From contig JAFOBG010000052.1 of assembly GCA_017381935.1 (NCBI GenBank), forward strand, positions 1 to 64,000: 64,000 nt of DNA, given 5' to 3'. The position numbers and the translations under genes are program-made. Shown piece after piece: positions 44,427 through 54,000 of this stretch (the first letter of the stretch is position 1; each line of letters opens with the position of its first letter). The DNA comes from Alistipes sp. (GTDB taxonomy: Bacteria; Bacteroidota; Bacteroidia; Bacteroidales; Rikenellaceae). The notes under the pieces are model-generated. The model had not been told where the DNA came from, searched no databases, and worked only from the letters and a program-made list of their open reading frames with translations.

Positions 44427-45770
44427 ATGAATAATAAATATATGAAACCGGAGATTGGTCGAGGCTGTGCCTTTGGATATGATGAGCAGAGTGGCGAGGC
44501 TGTAGCACAAATGGCGGATGGCTGTTTTAAGTTGCATGAGACTCCATGGATGGCAGAGTACCCCGATCATGAGCAGTGCGATATCTTTGAGGTAAGATTC
44601 AAGAATACACGTCGCTCTTTTTATCAGAATGTAAATAATCTCGACCTGCAAATAGGCGATATTGTAGCTGTTGAGGCTACACCTGGTCATGATATAGGCA
44701 TTATTTCGCTCACTGGAGATATGGTGGCAAAGCAGATGCGTCGAGTTGGCTTTAATCCGTTTAATGGCGAGTTTAAGAAGATATATCGTAAGGCTAAGCC
44801 TTATGATATTGAGCGTTGGCAGGAGGCTATTGCCTTAGAGCATGAGACTATGATTCGTTCTCGCCAAATTGCTGCCGAGATGGGCTTGGATATGAAGATT
44901 GGCGATGTGGAGTATCAAGGCGATAAGATTAAGGCGATCTTCTACTATATTGCCGATGGCCGTGTCGATTTTCGTGAACTCATTAAGGTCTTTGCCGAGC
45001 AGTTCCATATTCGTATTGAGATGAAACAGATTGGCGCTCGTCAGGAGGCAGGCCGTATTGGTGGTATTGGAGCTTGTGGTAGAGAGTTGTGTTGTGCATC
45101 GTGGATTTCAAGTTTCTCATCTGTTACAACAGCTGCGGCACGTGTACAAGATTTATCCCTTAATCCTCTTAAGTTGGCGGGTCAATGCTCTAAACTTAAG
45201 TGCTGCCTGATGTATGAGTATGACCTCTACTCTGATGCGCGTCGTGCTCTGCCTCGTATTAAGGAACCACTACAGGCTATGGATGGCGAATACTATCTTG
45301 TTAAGACCGATATCCTTGCAAAGATGATGACCTTCAGTAGTAGTAAGGAGTCTATGTCCAATCTTGTTACAATACCGGTTTGGCGAGTTAAGGAGATACT
45401 TGCCGCAAATCGTAATGGTGAGAAGGTAGAGAGTATTGCTGGCGATTCAATACAGCCTAAGAATGAAGAACCAACATATCGTACAGAGGAGGATAGTATT
45501 ACACGCTTTGATAAGTCGAAGAAGCGCAAGAAGAAAAGCCGTAATGGTAAACAGAAACAAGAGAGCGCAAATGCTCAGCCTCAGAGCGTAGAGACTCCTG
45601 TAGTTCCAACTGAAGAGATAGTTAACTCTGAGGGTGAACAGAATACTCCAAATACGGAGCATCGTCAGGGTGGTAGAAATCGTAATAACCGTAACCGTCA
45701 TCGTCGTCAGAATGATAAGCATGGTGAGCGACGAGAGGGTAAGAACGAAAATAAGGGAGATAGTAAGTAG
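44427..45770 (+). CDS. RicT/PSP1-domain protein
   Basis: 447 residues; an internal ATG at 44442 is an alternative start. Residues 15-300 contain the PSP1 domain (G-D-I-V-A-V-E, then R-V-D-F-R-E-L-I-K). The conserved Cys signature G-G-I-G-A-C-G-R-E-L-C-C and C-S-K-L-K-C-C-L-M-Y is the YaaT/RicT mark. In Bacillus RicT forms an Fe-S complex with RicA/RicF and affects RNA maturation. The C-terminal 120 residues are low-complexity, basic and Asn/Gln/Arg-rich. It lies upstream of gldH, an arrangement I know from Bacteroidetes. Confidence 0.9.
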   Translation: MNNKYMKPEIGRGCAFGYDEQSGEAVAQMADGCFKLHETPWMAEYPDHEQCDIFEVRFKNTRRSFYQNVNNLDLQIGDIVAVEATPGHDIGIISLTGDMVAKQMRRVGFNPFNGEFKKIYRKAKPYDIERWQEAIALEHETMIRSRQIAAEMGLDMKIGDVEYQGDKIKAIFYYIADGRVDFRELIKVFAEQFHIRIEMKQIGARQEAGRIGGIGACGRELCCASWISSFSSVTTAAARVQDLSLNPLKLAGQCSKLKCCLMYEYDLYSDARRALPRIKEPLQAMDGEYYLVKTDILAKMMTFSSSKESMSNLVTIPVWRVKEILAANRNGEKVESIAGDSIQPKNEEPTYRTEEDSITRFDKSKKRKKKSRNGKQKQESANAQPQSVETPVVPTEEIVNSEGEQNTPNTEHRQGGRNRNNRNRHRRQNDKHGERREGKNENKGDSK

Positions 45771-45775
45771 TTGTT

Positions 45776-46198
45776 ATGCGTAGCCTTATAACACTGTTTA
45801 TGGTGCTGTTTGCAGTGGGTTGTTCGGCTGACAGATATGTTGATATGATACCGGTTAATCTTCATAGTTGGGATAAGCCGGTAAGTATCTTCTATGATAA
45901 TACCGACACTCTTAGCTTGCGTAATATTAGTGTGGCGTTACGTTATAATAGCGACTTTGCAGCCGATACACTCTCTGTAATGGTACAGGTATCTCTTCCG
46001 GATGCATATCAAAGTTGCGAGAAAGTAACCCTTTGTTTGGATAGGCCTTATAAGGCGGCGGCAGTAACAGGATCTGAGTTGGCGTCATATCGTAGGGGTT
46101 GTCGTCTTGACCAAAGGGGGTACTATATATTTACAATTACACCATGTAGTGCAGTGAAGGGTATAGAGGCTGTAGGTATAGGGATAGATAAGGAGTAA
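45776..46198 (+). CDS. gldH: GldH-like lipoprotein
   Basis: 140 residues. A lipoprotein signal peptide ends F-A-V-G-C (Cys16). The body is predicted beta-rich with D-N-T-D-T-L-S-L-R-N-I-S-V-A-L-R-Y and ends in A-V-G-I-G-I-D, features of GldH. In gliding Flavobacteriia GldH is needed for gliding. In Bacteroidales, which do not glide, the homologue is kept and its job is unknown. Its position between ricT and trmB supports the call. Confidence 0.8.
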   Translation: MRSLITLFMVLFAVGCSADRYVDMIPVNLHSWDKPVSIFYDNTDTLSLRNISVALRYNSDFAADTLSVMVQVSLPDAYQSCEKVTLCLDRPYKAAAVTGSELASYRRGCRLDQRGYYIFTITPCSAVKGIEAVGIGIDKE

Positions 46199-46202
46199 AA
46201 CT

Positions 46203-46946
46203 ATGGGAAAAGATAAACTTAAGAGATTTGCAGAAAATAAGACATTTGCCTGCTTTGTAGAGCCTGAATTTGAGGAGATGTTTGGTGTTGACCATCCTTT
46301 GAAGGGTAATTGGCATCGTGATTTCTTTAAAAATGACAATCCGATAGTCCTTGAGTTGGGTTGTGGAAAGGGCGAATATACAGTAGCTCTTGCAGAACGC
46401 AATCCGGATAAGAACTTTATCGGTGTTGATATTAAGGGTGCTCGAATGTGGCGAGGTGCAAAGACTGCCACGGAGAATGGTATGGCTAATGTGGGCTTTT
46501 TAAGAACTCGAATAGAGTTTATTACCTCGCTCTTTGCCCCTGGAGAGGTTGCTGAGATATGGATAACTTTTCCTGATCCACAACTTAAGACCCGTCGAGC
46601 AAAAAAACGCCTTACCTCTCCAATATTTTTGACCCATTATGCCAATATGCTGGCTACGGATGGTTGGATAAATCTTAAAACAGACTCTCAGCACCTATAT
46701 AATTATACTCAGGCTGTAATAGAGCGCTTTGGCCTTAAGTGTGAGGTGGCGAATAATGATATTTATGGTAGTGGCTATGCAGATGAGGTTTTGTCTGTAA
46801 AGACTGCTTATGAGACAGTGTATCTCCAGCGAGGACTACCGATAACCTATACCCGATTTAGTTTAGGAGAGAAAAGAGAGTTTGCAATGTTTGATTGGGA
46901 TGGGGACGATGAGCTGGCTAAAGATGATGAGGATGCAAGGAAATAG
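46203..46946 (+). CDS. trmB: tRNA (guanine-N7-)-methyltransferase
   Basis: 247 residues. It methylates G46 in the tRNA variable loop with SAM. The SAM loop L-E-L-G-C-G-K-G-E-Y is near residue 60, F-I-G-V-D-I-K-G-A-R follows, and the catalytic I-T-F-P-D-P-Q family motif precedes K-x-R-R-A-K-K-R-L. The C-terminus is Asp/Glu-rich. It begins 4 bases after gldH and is the last gene of the run. Confidence 0.95.
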   Translation: MGKDKLKRFAENKTFACFVEPEFEEMFGVDHPLKGNWHRDFFKNDNPIVLELGCGKGEYTVALAERNPDKNFIGVDIKGARMWRGAKTATENGMANVGFLRTRIEFITSLFAPGEVAEIWITFPDPQLKTRRAKKRLTSPIFLTHYANMLATDGWINLKTDSQHLYNYTQAVIERFGLKCEVANNDIYGSGYADEVLSVKTAYETVYLQRGLPITYTRFSLGEKREFAMFDWDGDDELAKDDEDARK

Positions 46947-47011
46947 CAAAAGAAAGTAAAGAAAAAGAAAAGAAAGTTGTAAAAAGTTTTCTTTTTTTAT
47001 CTTTTTGTTGT

Positions 47012-47019
47012 TACTTTTG
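47012..47019 (+). promoter_or_regulatory. -7 box for the araD run
   Basis: TACTTTTG, followed by C, fits TAnnTTTG, 21 bases before the ATG at 47040. The preceding 60 bases are A- and T-run rich, with no exact -33 TTTG at 19-20 bases. Confidence 0.45.
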
Positions 47020-47039
47020 CAAAAAAAAATATAGCAGCT

Positions 47040-47726
47040 ATGTTAGAAGATCTGAAAAAAAGTGTGTGTCAGGCTAACCTTGATTTGGTTCGTCATGGTC
47101 TAGTTGTTTTGACTTGGGGTAATGTCTCAGCGATAGATAGACAGACCAACCTTGTTGTTATTAAGCCTAGTGGCGTAAGCTACGATAATATGAAGGCCGA
47201 GGATATGGTTGTTGTCGATCTTGACGGTAATGTGATTGATGGAAATTTGCGTCCATCTTCCGACACTCCGACCCATCTTGAGATTTACAAAGCCTTTAAA
47301 GAGGTGGGTGCAGTTGTTCATACTCACTCTACATGTGCTACAGCATGGGCTCAGGCTTGTAGAGAGATACCAAATCTCGGAACTACACATGCAGATACAT
47401 TCTATCATGCCATTCCATGTACAGCAGAGATGACTAAGGCTCAGATTGAGGAGGCTTATGAGGCTAATACGGGAGTTGTTATCCGTGAGGCATTTGAGGG
47501 TATCAACCCTATGCATACTCCGGCAGTCCTTGTGGCTCATCATGGTCCTTTTACATGGGGCAAGAGTGCAAAGGAGGCTGTTCAGAACTCTGTAATTCTT
47601 GAGGAGGTGGCAAAGATGGCGACAATGACCCTTACGCTTAATCCTTCAATCGAGATGAATGGAGATTTGGTTGAAAAACACTATAATCGTAAGCATGGCG
47701 CAAATGCTTATTACGGTCAGAAATAG
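47040..47726 (+). CDS. araD: L-ribulose-5-phosphate 4-epimerase (AraD family)
   Basis: 228 residues, class II aldolase/epimerase fold. Zinc ligands His94 and His96 (V-H-T-H-S-T) and a third His in V-A-H-H-G-P-F are present, as are G-N-V-S near 27-30 and S-S-D-T-P-T-H near 73-79. It converts L-ribulose-5-phosphate to D-xylulose-5-phosphate; UlaF and SgbE act on the same substrate, so the pathway is not fixed by sequence. No araA or araB is nearby. It is followed after 29 bases by the glycerol-1-phosphate dehydrogenase gene. Confidence 0.9.
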   Translation: MLEDLKKSVCQANLDLVRHGLVVLTWGNVSAIDRQTNLVVIKPSGVSYDNMKAEDMVVVDLDGNVIDGNLRPSSDTPTHLEIYKAFKEVGAVVHTHSTCATAWAQACREIPNLGTTHADTFYHAIPCTAEMTKAQIEEAYEANTGVVIREAFEGINPMHTPAVLVAHHGPFTWGKSAKEAVQNSVILEEVAKMATMTLTLNPSIEMNGDLVEKHYNRKHGANAYYGQK

Positions 47727-47755
47727 GGATAGGTAATATTAAAATATATATTAGT

Positions 47756-49093
47756 ATGAATAAAGTACAACGCGCACTTGAGCGCACAACTGACACAAAA
47801 GACCTTATTATCGGAGCAGGTGTTGTTTCACGTACAGGCGAAATGTTTACAAAACTGTTCCCTGGCTGTAAGGCGATTATTGTAGCTGACCTTAATACTT
47901 GGGAGGTTGCAGGAAAGGCAGTCTATGCATCACTTGCTCAGGCAGGTATCGAGCAGGAGGAGCCATTTATCTATACAGATAAGGAGCTATATGCAGAGTG
48001 GAAGCACGTAGAGTCGCTCAAGGCTCGTCTTGAGACTACAGAGGCTATTGCAATTGCAGTAGGTTCAGGTGTGATGAATGACACTACAAAGTATGTTTCA
48101 CATCTGCTTTCTCGCAAGTATATGTGTGTAGGTACAGCCGCTTCTATGGATGGTTATACAGCTTACGGAGCTTCGATTACAAAGGATGGAAACAAGCAGA
48201 CCTTTGACTGTCCGGCTCCTTATGGTTTTGTAATGGACCCTGTTATTGCGGCAGATGCTCCAAAGGAGCTTGCAGCATCAGGTTATGCGGATCTTATTGC
48301 AAAGATTCCTGCAGCAGCAGATTGGATGTTGGCAGATGCAACAGGTAATGAGAAGATTGATCAGTTCTCACTTAATCTTGTTCAGGATGGCCTGCGTGAG
48401 TCCCTTTCAGCTCCTGCAGCTGTTCGTGAGGGCGATTTGGAGATGACAGAGCGTCTCTCTGAGGGCCTTTTGATGAGTGGCTTTGCAATGCAGGCTATTC
48501 AGTCTTCACGTCCTGCATCTGGTACTGAGCACCAGTTTTCACATTGCTGGGATATGGAGGATTTGTGCTATGAGGGTAAGCATGTATCACACGGTTTTAA
48601 GGTAGGTATTGGAACTTTGGCATCAACAGCATCTTTGGAGTTCCTTTTGAAGCAAGATATTGAGAATCTTGACGTGGATAAGTGCGTTGAGAATTGGAAG
48701 AACTGGGAGGAGCAGGAAGCTGAGATTCGTGCTATTTTTGAGGGTATGCCTGGCCATATAGCTCGTGGTCTTAAGGAGACTCGTGGCAAGTATGTTGATA
48801 AGGAGGGCCTTAGAACTCAGCTTGAGGCTCTGAAAGCAACTTGGCCTACACTCAAGAATCAGATTGCAGAGCAGATTATCCCATTTGAGGAGGTGCGTGA
48901 GAATCTTCGTCTTGTAGGAGCACCTTATGAGCCTGAGCATATTGGAGTTACTCGTGAGCGTTTCCGTAAGACATTCTCTTACATCCCTTATATGCGTAGT
49001 CGATATACCAATATTGATGTTATCTATCGCCTTGGTTTGATGGACGCTCTACTTGAGCATCTGTTCGGTAAAGGCGGTGTATGGGAGTGTTAG
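47756..49093 (+). CDS. egsA: sn-Glycerol-1-phosphate dehydrogenase (AraM/EgsA family)
   Basis: 445 residues. An iron-containing alcohol dehydrogenase-like fold (PF13685) with V-G-S-G-V-M-N-D-T-T-K-Y, G-T-A-A-S-M-D-G-Y and the metal-site region G-T-E-H-Q-F-S-H. It reduces dihydroxyacetone phosphate to sn-glycerol-1-phosphate. In Bacillus, AraM feeds heptaprenylglyceryl phosphate synthesis. The protein is longer than Bacillus AraM (about 394 residues), with an extended C-terminal helical part. It lies in one run with araD and 185 bases before an organophosphate transporter gene. Confidence 0.9.
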   Translation: MNKVQRALERTTDTKDLIIGAGVVSRTGEMFTKLFPGCKAIIVADLNTWEVAGKAVYASLAQAGIEQEEPFIYTDKELYAEWKHVESLKARLETTEAIAIAVGSGVMNDTTKYVSHLLSRKYMCVGTAASMDGYTAYGASITKDGNKQTFDCPAPYGFVMDPVIAADAPKELAASGYADLIAKIPAAADWMLADATGNEKIDQFSLNLVQDGLRESLSAPAAVREGDLEMTERLSEGLLMSGFAMQAIQSSRPASGTEHQFSHCWDMEDLCYEGKHVSHGFKVGIGTLASTASLEFLLKQDIENLDVDKCVENWKNWEEQEAEIRAIFEGMPGHIARGLKETRGKYVDKEGLRTQLEALKATWPTLKNQIAEQIIPFEEVRENLRLVGAPYEPEHIGVTRERFRKTFSYIPYMRSRYTNIDVIYRLGLMDALLEHLFGKGGVWEC

Positions 49094-49114
49094 AAACTTC
49101 ACTCTTTTATGCTG

Positions 49115-49250
49115 TTTGCGGTTCTTTTCGTATGTGCCATTGTATAATAAGAACCACAAAATAGTCTGTAAAATAAGTTTGTAAACAGAGTCAAATATTT
49201 TAATTTGCCTGTTTATAGATATAGTAAGGTGGGTGTCTTACGGCACCCAC
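49115..49250 (+). promoter_or_regulatory. Structured region upstream of the organophosphate transporter gene
   Basis: Three inverted repeats are stacked in the 185-base gap. The first is TTTG-C-GGTTCTT with AAGAACC-A-CAAA (49115-49160), the second a short TCTGT/ACAGA pair (about 49165-49190), and the third GTGGGTG with CACCCAC (49229-49250). The last is GC-rich, is followed by TTCTTG, and lies 28 bases before the ATG. It could be a leaky terminator or attenuator between egsA and the transporter. No known riboswitch is recognised. Confidence 0.45.
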
Positions 49251-49278
49251 TTCTTGTAAAAACCTAAAACCTAAAATA

Positions 49279-50721
49279 ATGAACACAACAACTCGCTCGT
49301 TTAACAATTGGCAGCTGCGTACCATTATCTACACGATGGTGGGTTATGCTCTGTTCTACTTTGTTCGCAAGAACTTCTCTATTGCCATGCCTGGTCTTAC
49401 AGCTGAGTTTGGTATCTCCAAAGTATCACTTGGCCTATTTCTTACCCTGCACGGTATTATTTATGGACTTTCTCGTTTTGTAAATGGTATTATTACAGAT
49501 AGAGGTAGCGCAAAGGTTGTAGCTTCAGTGGGATTGCTTCTCTGCGCTGTGGCAAATATTATCTTTGGAGTCAGTGATTTTGTGGCAAATTGGATTGTTG
49601 CCCTTGCCGCTAAGATGGGTACAACTCTTACATTCTCTACTGTGCTTATTTACTGCATGGGTATTGTCTGGGTAATAAATGGCTATCTACAGGGTATGGG
49701 CATACCTCCATTTACTAAAATTATGACCCATTGGATTCGCCCAGATGAACTTGCAACAAAGATGTCTGTGTGGAATATGTCGCACTCTATAGGTGCAGGT
49801 CTTGTATTTGGCCTTTGTGGTTGGGTTATCATGCCACACTTAGGAGTAGATATGAGTGCTAATGCAGAGGTAGTTAAGACTATTACTACAAACTTAGGTG
49901 CAAATGCATCGTATGAGGATATTCTCAACTTCTCACAACACTTTGGAGCATGGCGTTTGTGCTTCCTTATTCCTGCGGCCTTTGCTTTGCTTGGCTCTTT
50001 GGGAATCTTTACACTTGTGAAAAATTCTCCATCTGAAGTAGGCCATCCAGAGGTTATTGAGAAGAAAACAGCTGCTGTTCAGAGTGAGTCTGAGAAAGCA
50101 GAATATAACGCATTTGTACGTCGAAAGGTCTTTGGTAACCGCCTTATTTGGACTTTGGGCCTTACAAACTTTTTTGTCTATGTTGTGCGTTTTGCAGCAC
50201 TCGATTGGGGCCCAACAATGCTTACAGAGTCAAAGGGACTTACTCTTGCTATGGCTACAACGCTATGTATTGTATTCGAGTTTATCGGAGGTAATATCGG
50301 TATGGTATTCTGGGGTTGGCTTACAGATAAGTTCTTTGCTAGTAAGGCGCACCGTACATGTGTGCTCTGTATGGTAGGAGCTGCATTGAGTGTGGCAGTA
50401 TTTTGGGCAATTCCAGAGGGCTCTGCTTGGTGGATTCAGATTCTTCCATTTACCCTTATAGGTTTCTTTGTCTATGGCCCGCAGGCTCTTCTTGGTATTG
50501 CAGCCGCTAACCAGGCTACAAACCGTGCAGCTGCTACGGCAAATGGTATATTGGGTATCTTTGGTTATGCCTCTACACTTATTTCAGGAGTAGGATTTGG
50601 TTATGTTGCACAGCATTATGGCTGGGATGGCGCATATCTTACTATCCTTATTATGGCATTACTCGGTGCAGTTACACTACTTACTATGTGGAATGCTCCT
50701 GCAAACGGCTACGAGGAGTAG
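49279..50721 (+). CDS. Organophosphate:phosphate antiporter (GlpT/UhpT family)
   Basis: 480 residues with 12 predicted membrane helices, major facilitator superfamily. The N-terminal G-Y-A-L-F-Y-F-V-R-K-N-F-S-I-A-M-P segment with its conserved Arg, and G-M-G-I-P-P-F-T-K-I-M-T-H-W, are hallmarks of the OPA group, which imports glycerol-3-phosphate, hexose phosphates or phosphoglycerate in exchange for phosphate. The second half opens with a matching helix set (R-K-V-F-G-N-R-L-I-W). The neighbours egsA and araD suggest a phosphorylated triose, polyol or pentose as substrate (inference). Confidence 0.9.
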   Translation: MNTTTRSFNNWQLRTIIYTMVGYALFYFVRKNFSIAMPGLTAEFGISKVSLGLFLTLHGIIYGLSRFVNGIITDRGSAKVVASVGLLLCAVANIIFGVSDFVANWIVALAAKMGTTLTFSTVLIYCMGIVWVINGYLQGMGIPPFTKIMTHWIRPDELATKMSVWNMSHSIGAGLVFGLCGWVIMPHLGVDMSANAEVVKTITTNLGANASYEDILNFSQHFGAWRLCFLIPAAFALLGSLGIFTLVKNSPSEVGHPEVIEKKTAAVQSESEKAEYNAFVRRKVFGNRLIWTLGLTNFFVYVVRFAALDWGPTMLTESKGLTLAMATTLCIVFEFIGGNIGMVFWGWLTDKFFASKAHRTCVLCMVGAALSVAVFWAIPEGSAWWIQILPFTLIGFFVYGPQALLGIAAANQATNRAAATANGILGIFGYASTLISGVGFGYVAQHYGWDGAYLTILIMALLGAVTLLTMWNAPANGYEE

Positions 50722-50743
50722 TTAATAGCATTTGCAAAGTTTT

Positions 50744-50773
50744 AAAGGGTTGTACACACTTGTATAACCCTTT
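50744..50773 (+). terminator. Terminator after the transporter gene
   Basis: AAAGGGTTGTACA pairs with TGTATAACCCTTT (13 bp, one G-U), then GATGTTTTAT. The T-run is short. Confidence 0.65.
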
Positions 50774-50786
50774 GATGTTTTATATA

Positions 50787-50873
50787 TATCGCTCAACCTA
50801 CACTTCCTGATAAAAAACTCTCATCTTCTTAAAGGGAGATAGCTCAAAACAATAGGAAAAAACTTGAGCGATA
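50787..50873. repeat. 10-bp inverted repeat flanking 67 bases
   Basis: TATCGCTCAA (50787-50796) is exactly complementary to TTGAGCGATA (50864-50873). TATA-rich DNA extends both outer arms. It lies between the transporter terminator and the -7 box of the next transcription unit. It could be a long-range stem, an operator pair or a small invertible segment; nothing in it decides. Confidence 0.4.
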
Positions 50874-50896
50874 AGATATACTTTGTAATATTTTAT

Positions 50897-50904
50897 TAAA
50901 TTTG
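50897..50904 (+). promoter_or_regulatory. -7 box for the small peptide/lipoprotein unit
   Basis: TAAATTTG, followed by C, fits TAnnTTTG, 35 bases before the ATG at 50939. The nearest TTTG (50882-50885) is too close at 11 bases, so the -33 element is not clear. Confidence 0.45.
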
Positions 50905-50938
50905 CAGTAATTATGGTATAATTTAAAAATATGCGGTA

Positions 50939-51058
50939 ATGAAAAAGATACTTTTATGTTATCAAGAGCCGATATTGAAAAATATTGAGGTTATTATTGA
51001 GAGTGGTTTTGTAGGCTCTATGGAGCAACCTGTAGAAGGTGGAGATATTGATTGGTAG
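50939..51058 (+). CDS. 39-residue peptide of unknown function
   Basis: Short gene (ATG at 50939, TAG at 51056-51058) of 39 codons, 19 bases upstream of the large lipoprotein gene and in a different frame. The peptide is M-K-K-I-L-L-C-Y-Q-E-P at the start, then I-E-V-I-I-E-S-G-F-V-G-S in the middle, with an acidic tail ending I-D-W. The pattern 'I-E-V-x-x-E-x-G-F-x-x-S' is one I associate with short peptides encoded ahead of fimbrillin-type genes in Bacteroidales (from memory, unverified). It has no signal peptide. The -7 box upstream and tight spacing support translation. Confidence 0.55.
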   Translation: MKKILLCYQEPILKNIEVIIESGFVGSMEQPVEGGDIDW

Positions 51059-51077
51059 TTTTAAATAGTTTTGAGTT

Positions 51078-54000
51078 ATGAGAAGGTTGATAGTTTGGAT
51101 TGCAGCGCTGTTTTGTGTAGGTTGTAGTCAATATATTGATTCTGATTCTGTTCCAATGTATAGCGGTAGAGTCTATACGGCCTCTATCAACGATGAGATT
51201 TCTCGTGTATATATGGATGAGAATTTATCTCTTCATTATAATGAGGCGGACGAGATTAGTCTATTCTCAACTACCGATAATTGCAAGTATGTATTTAGCG
51301 GTAAAGATGGTGATACGAAAGGCGAGTTCACTCCTGCAGCTACGCAAAATACTACAGGCACATCTTTAGGTCGAACATATGCACTCTATCCATACAATCA
51401 AAGTGCAACAATAACGACAGATGGTGTTATGAGTTCAACCCTTATCTCAGAGCAGGGTTATGTTGTAAACTCTGTTGGAAAGGGTTCCAATATGATGGTT
51501 GCTGTAACCGCTTCAGATACAGATAGCCACTTAAGCTTTAGGAATTTATGTAGCTACCTGTGTATAAAGATGTATGGTAAAGGGGTTACTCTTAAGAGCC
51601 TTACCCTTAAGTCAAATAGTGGTGAGAAGATTGCCGGAGAACTCTCAGTTGTGGCGGCACATGATTCAACGCCTGTAGCTACTGCTGCACAAGGCGCAGT
51701 AGAGAGTATTACTATCAACTTAGGAGATGGCGTAGCTCTGTCAGAGTCTGCAGCAGAGCCTACAAAGTTCTTCTTTGCTACTCTACCAACAATATTCAAT
51801 GCAGGATTTACAGTTATAGCTGTAGATACTTCGGGTAAGATTTTTACTAAGACAACCGAGAAGAAGATAACTCTTGAACGTAATGTTGTACAAGGAATGA
51901 CAGCTGTTGAGGTTGTGCCTGTAGAGGCTACTATAGAGGGCCTTACAACTCCAGAAAGTATTGAACTACCAAAGCAGAGCCTCTATTCAAAGGGAATTAC
52001 AGTTGGCTCTACAAGTGAGGCAGTTACCGTCTCTACATCAGAGCCATGGTTTGGCGTTATAGAGAGTACAAAGAGCGTTGAGAAGGGCAAAACTGCAACA
52101 GTCAAACTGTGGTTTGAACCTAACTTCTCTACAGTGGAGCGTAGTGCTTATGTAACAATTACAGGAACGACAAGTGGTATAAGCGTAGATATCCCAGTAA
52201 CCCAACCTGCATACTTTACAACTATTACCGAGGCCTTCCCTGCGCGCCTTGAGCTTCAGTCTGCAAGTTGTGATACATCAAAGTGGGGAAGTAGCGGAAT
52301 AGTAACACCGAAGAACAGCAGTGCTGTGTTAACAGTAGTCTCTACAAGTGGAAATTTGTTAAGTTGTGTGGTAAGTAGTGGCGCAAGTGTCGGTAATTTG
52401 GGTGTAGGAGACTATTTGCTCTATGCTATTCCTACAAAGGGTGTTGCAGCAGGCGAGCAAATTGACTTTATGTGTACACTCGGTCCAAAAGACTCAACTA
52501 CTCCAAAGTACTATATTTTTGAGTATTGGGATGATGGAGAGTGGAAAACAGTTGAAAGCTCACTGCGTACAGCTGAGGAGGATCCAAATCTCAAATATTC
52601 ACTTATTTGTAGGGTTATGGATGAATCGTATAATGTAACCTTTACCCAGTCATTTACTCTTACAAAGCCTGTGGTTGATGGCTGTGTTAAGGTGCGTATT
52701 CGTGTGCTTACACCTGGCACAGGCTCTATTCGTGTACCTTCAGGTAATGGATATATGGGAATGTATATGATTAATTATCCTAATGCTCCGCAGATTGCGG
52801 ATAGCAAGAAGATGCTCTTTATCGGTAACTCGTTTACATACTACTACGGAACAGCCTTTATGTTTAAGGAGATTGCTCGTACTGAGGGCCATCAGGTTGA
52901 TGCAGTTATAGGAGTGAAGGGAAGTCAATCGTTTGAGGAACATCTAAGACTCTATATGTCCCTTGATGCAATCAAACAGGGCGGATATGATGTTGCCTTT
53001 TTACAAGATACATCTCCAAATCCGGCTATCTATGCTGAGAAGGGTACACAGTCTATTCTTGACTTCTCTAATCAGATTAATGCCTTGACACTGACTCATT
53101 CCCCAGCTTGTCAGATTGTCTATGAGCGTACTTGGGCTTGTCCTTATAGTAACTATCGAGGCTATGGTAGCTATGACAAACTTGATTATCTTCTTAAGAC
53201 AGGTATAGAAAAACTTCAGCAGGATGTTGACCATAAGGGTATTATTGTCAGCCCAATTGGCCTTGGTTTTCGTGTAGCTCGTGGTGAAAATATCAATCTA
53301 CTTTTTAAAGATGACCGCCATCAGAGCCGTGAGGGTGCATATATGAAGGCTTGTATCAATTATCTGACTATCTACAAGACCCGTTTTACTGAGAATGTTT
53401 CTAATTGTGGGGTAGATGCTACTATTGCAAAGAGTATTCGTGATATTGCCGAGCGTGTAGTCTTTGAGGGCGTTGAGGAGAATTACGACTTTGAAGAGCC
53501 TACAATGGAGAAGGCTGCAAACTGCTACATTATTGACAAGGCTGGTAAGTACTCTATCCGTGCAGATATCATGGGTAATGGAAATATTCCGGCCGGCTCA
53601 GCAATAACATCGGCAGAACTTAATGGTAAGGGAGCTAAGATATTATGGAGTAGCTATAACACTACTACAGCACCTGCTTCTGATACAGAACTTATTTCTG
53701 ACGTAGCATTTGCAGACGGTAAGATTACTTTCACTGCGGGAGCAAATGGATTTAAGGAGGGAAATGTAGTCATCGCACTTTACGATGATGCAGCTTGTCA
53801 GGGTAATATTCTTTGGAGCTGGCATATTTGGCTGTGTGATGATATTAAGGAACAGAGTTATAATGACCAGGTATGGCTTGACCGCAACCTTGGAGCATTG
53901 GCTGTAGAGGCTGGTAATCCACTTAACCTTGGCTTTTTCTATCAGTTTGGTCGTAAAGATCCATTCAGAGGCCCGGCCGTGATAAATGCCAATACATATA

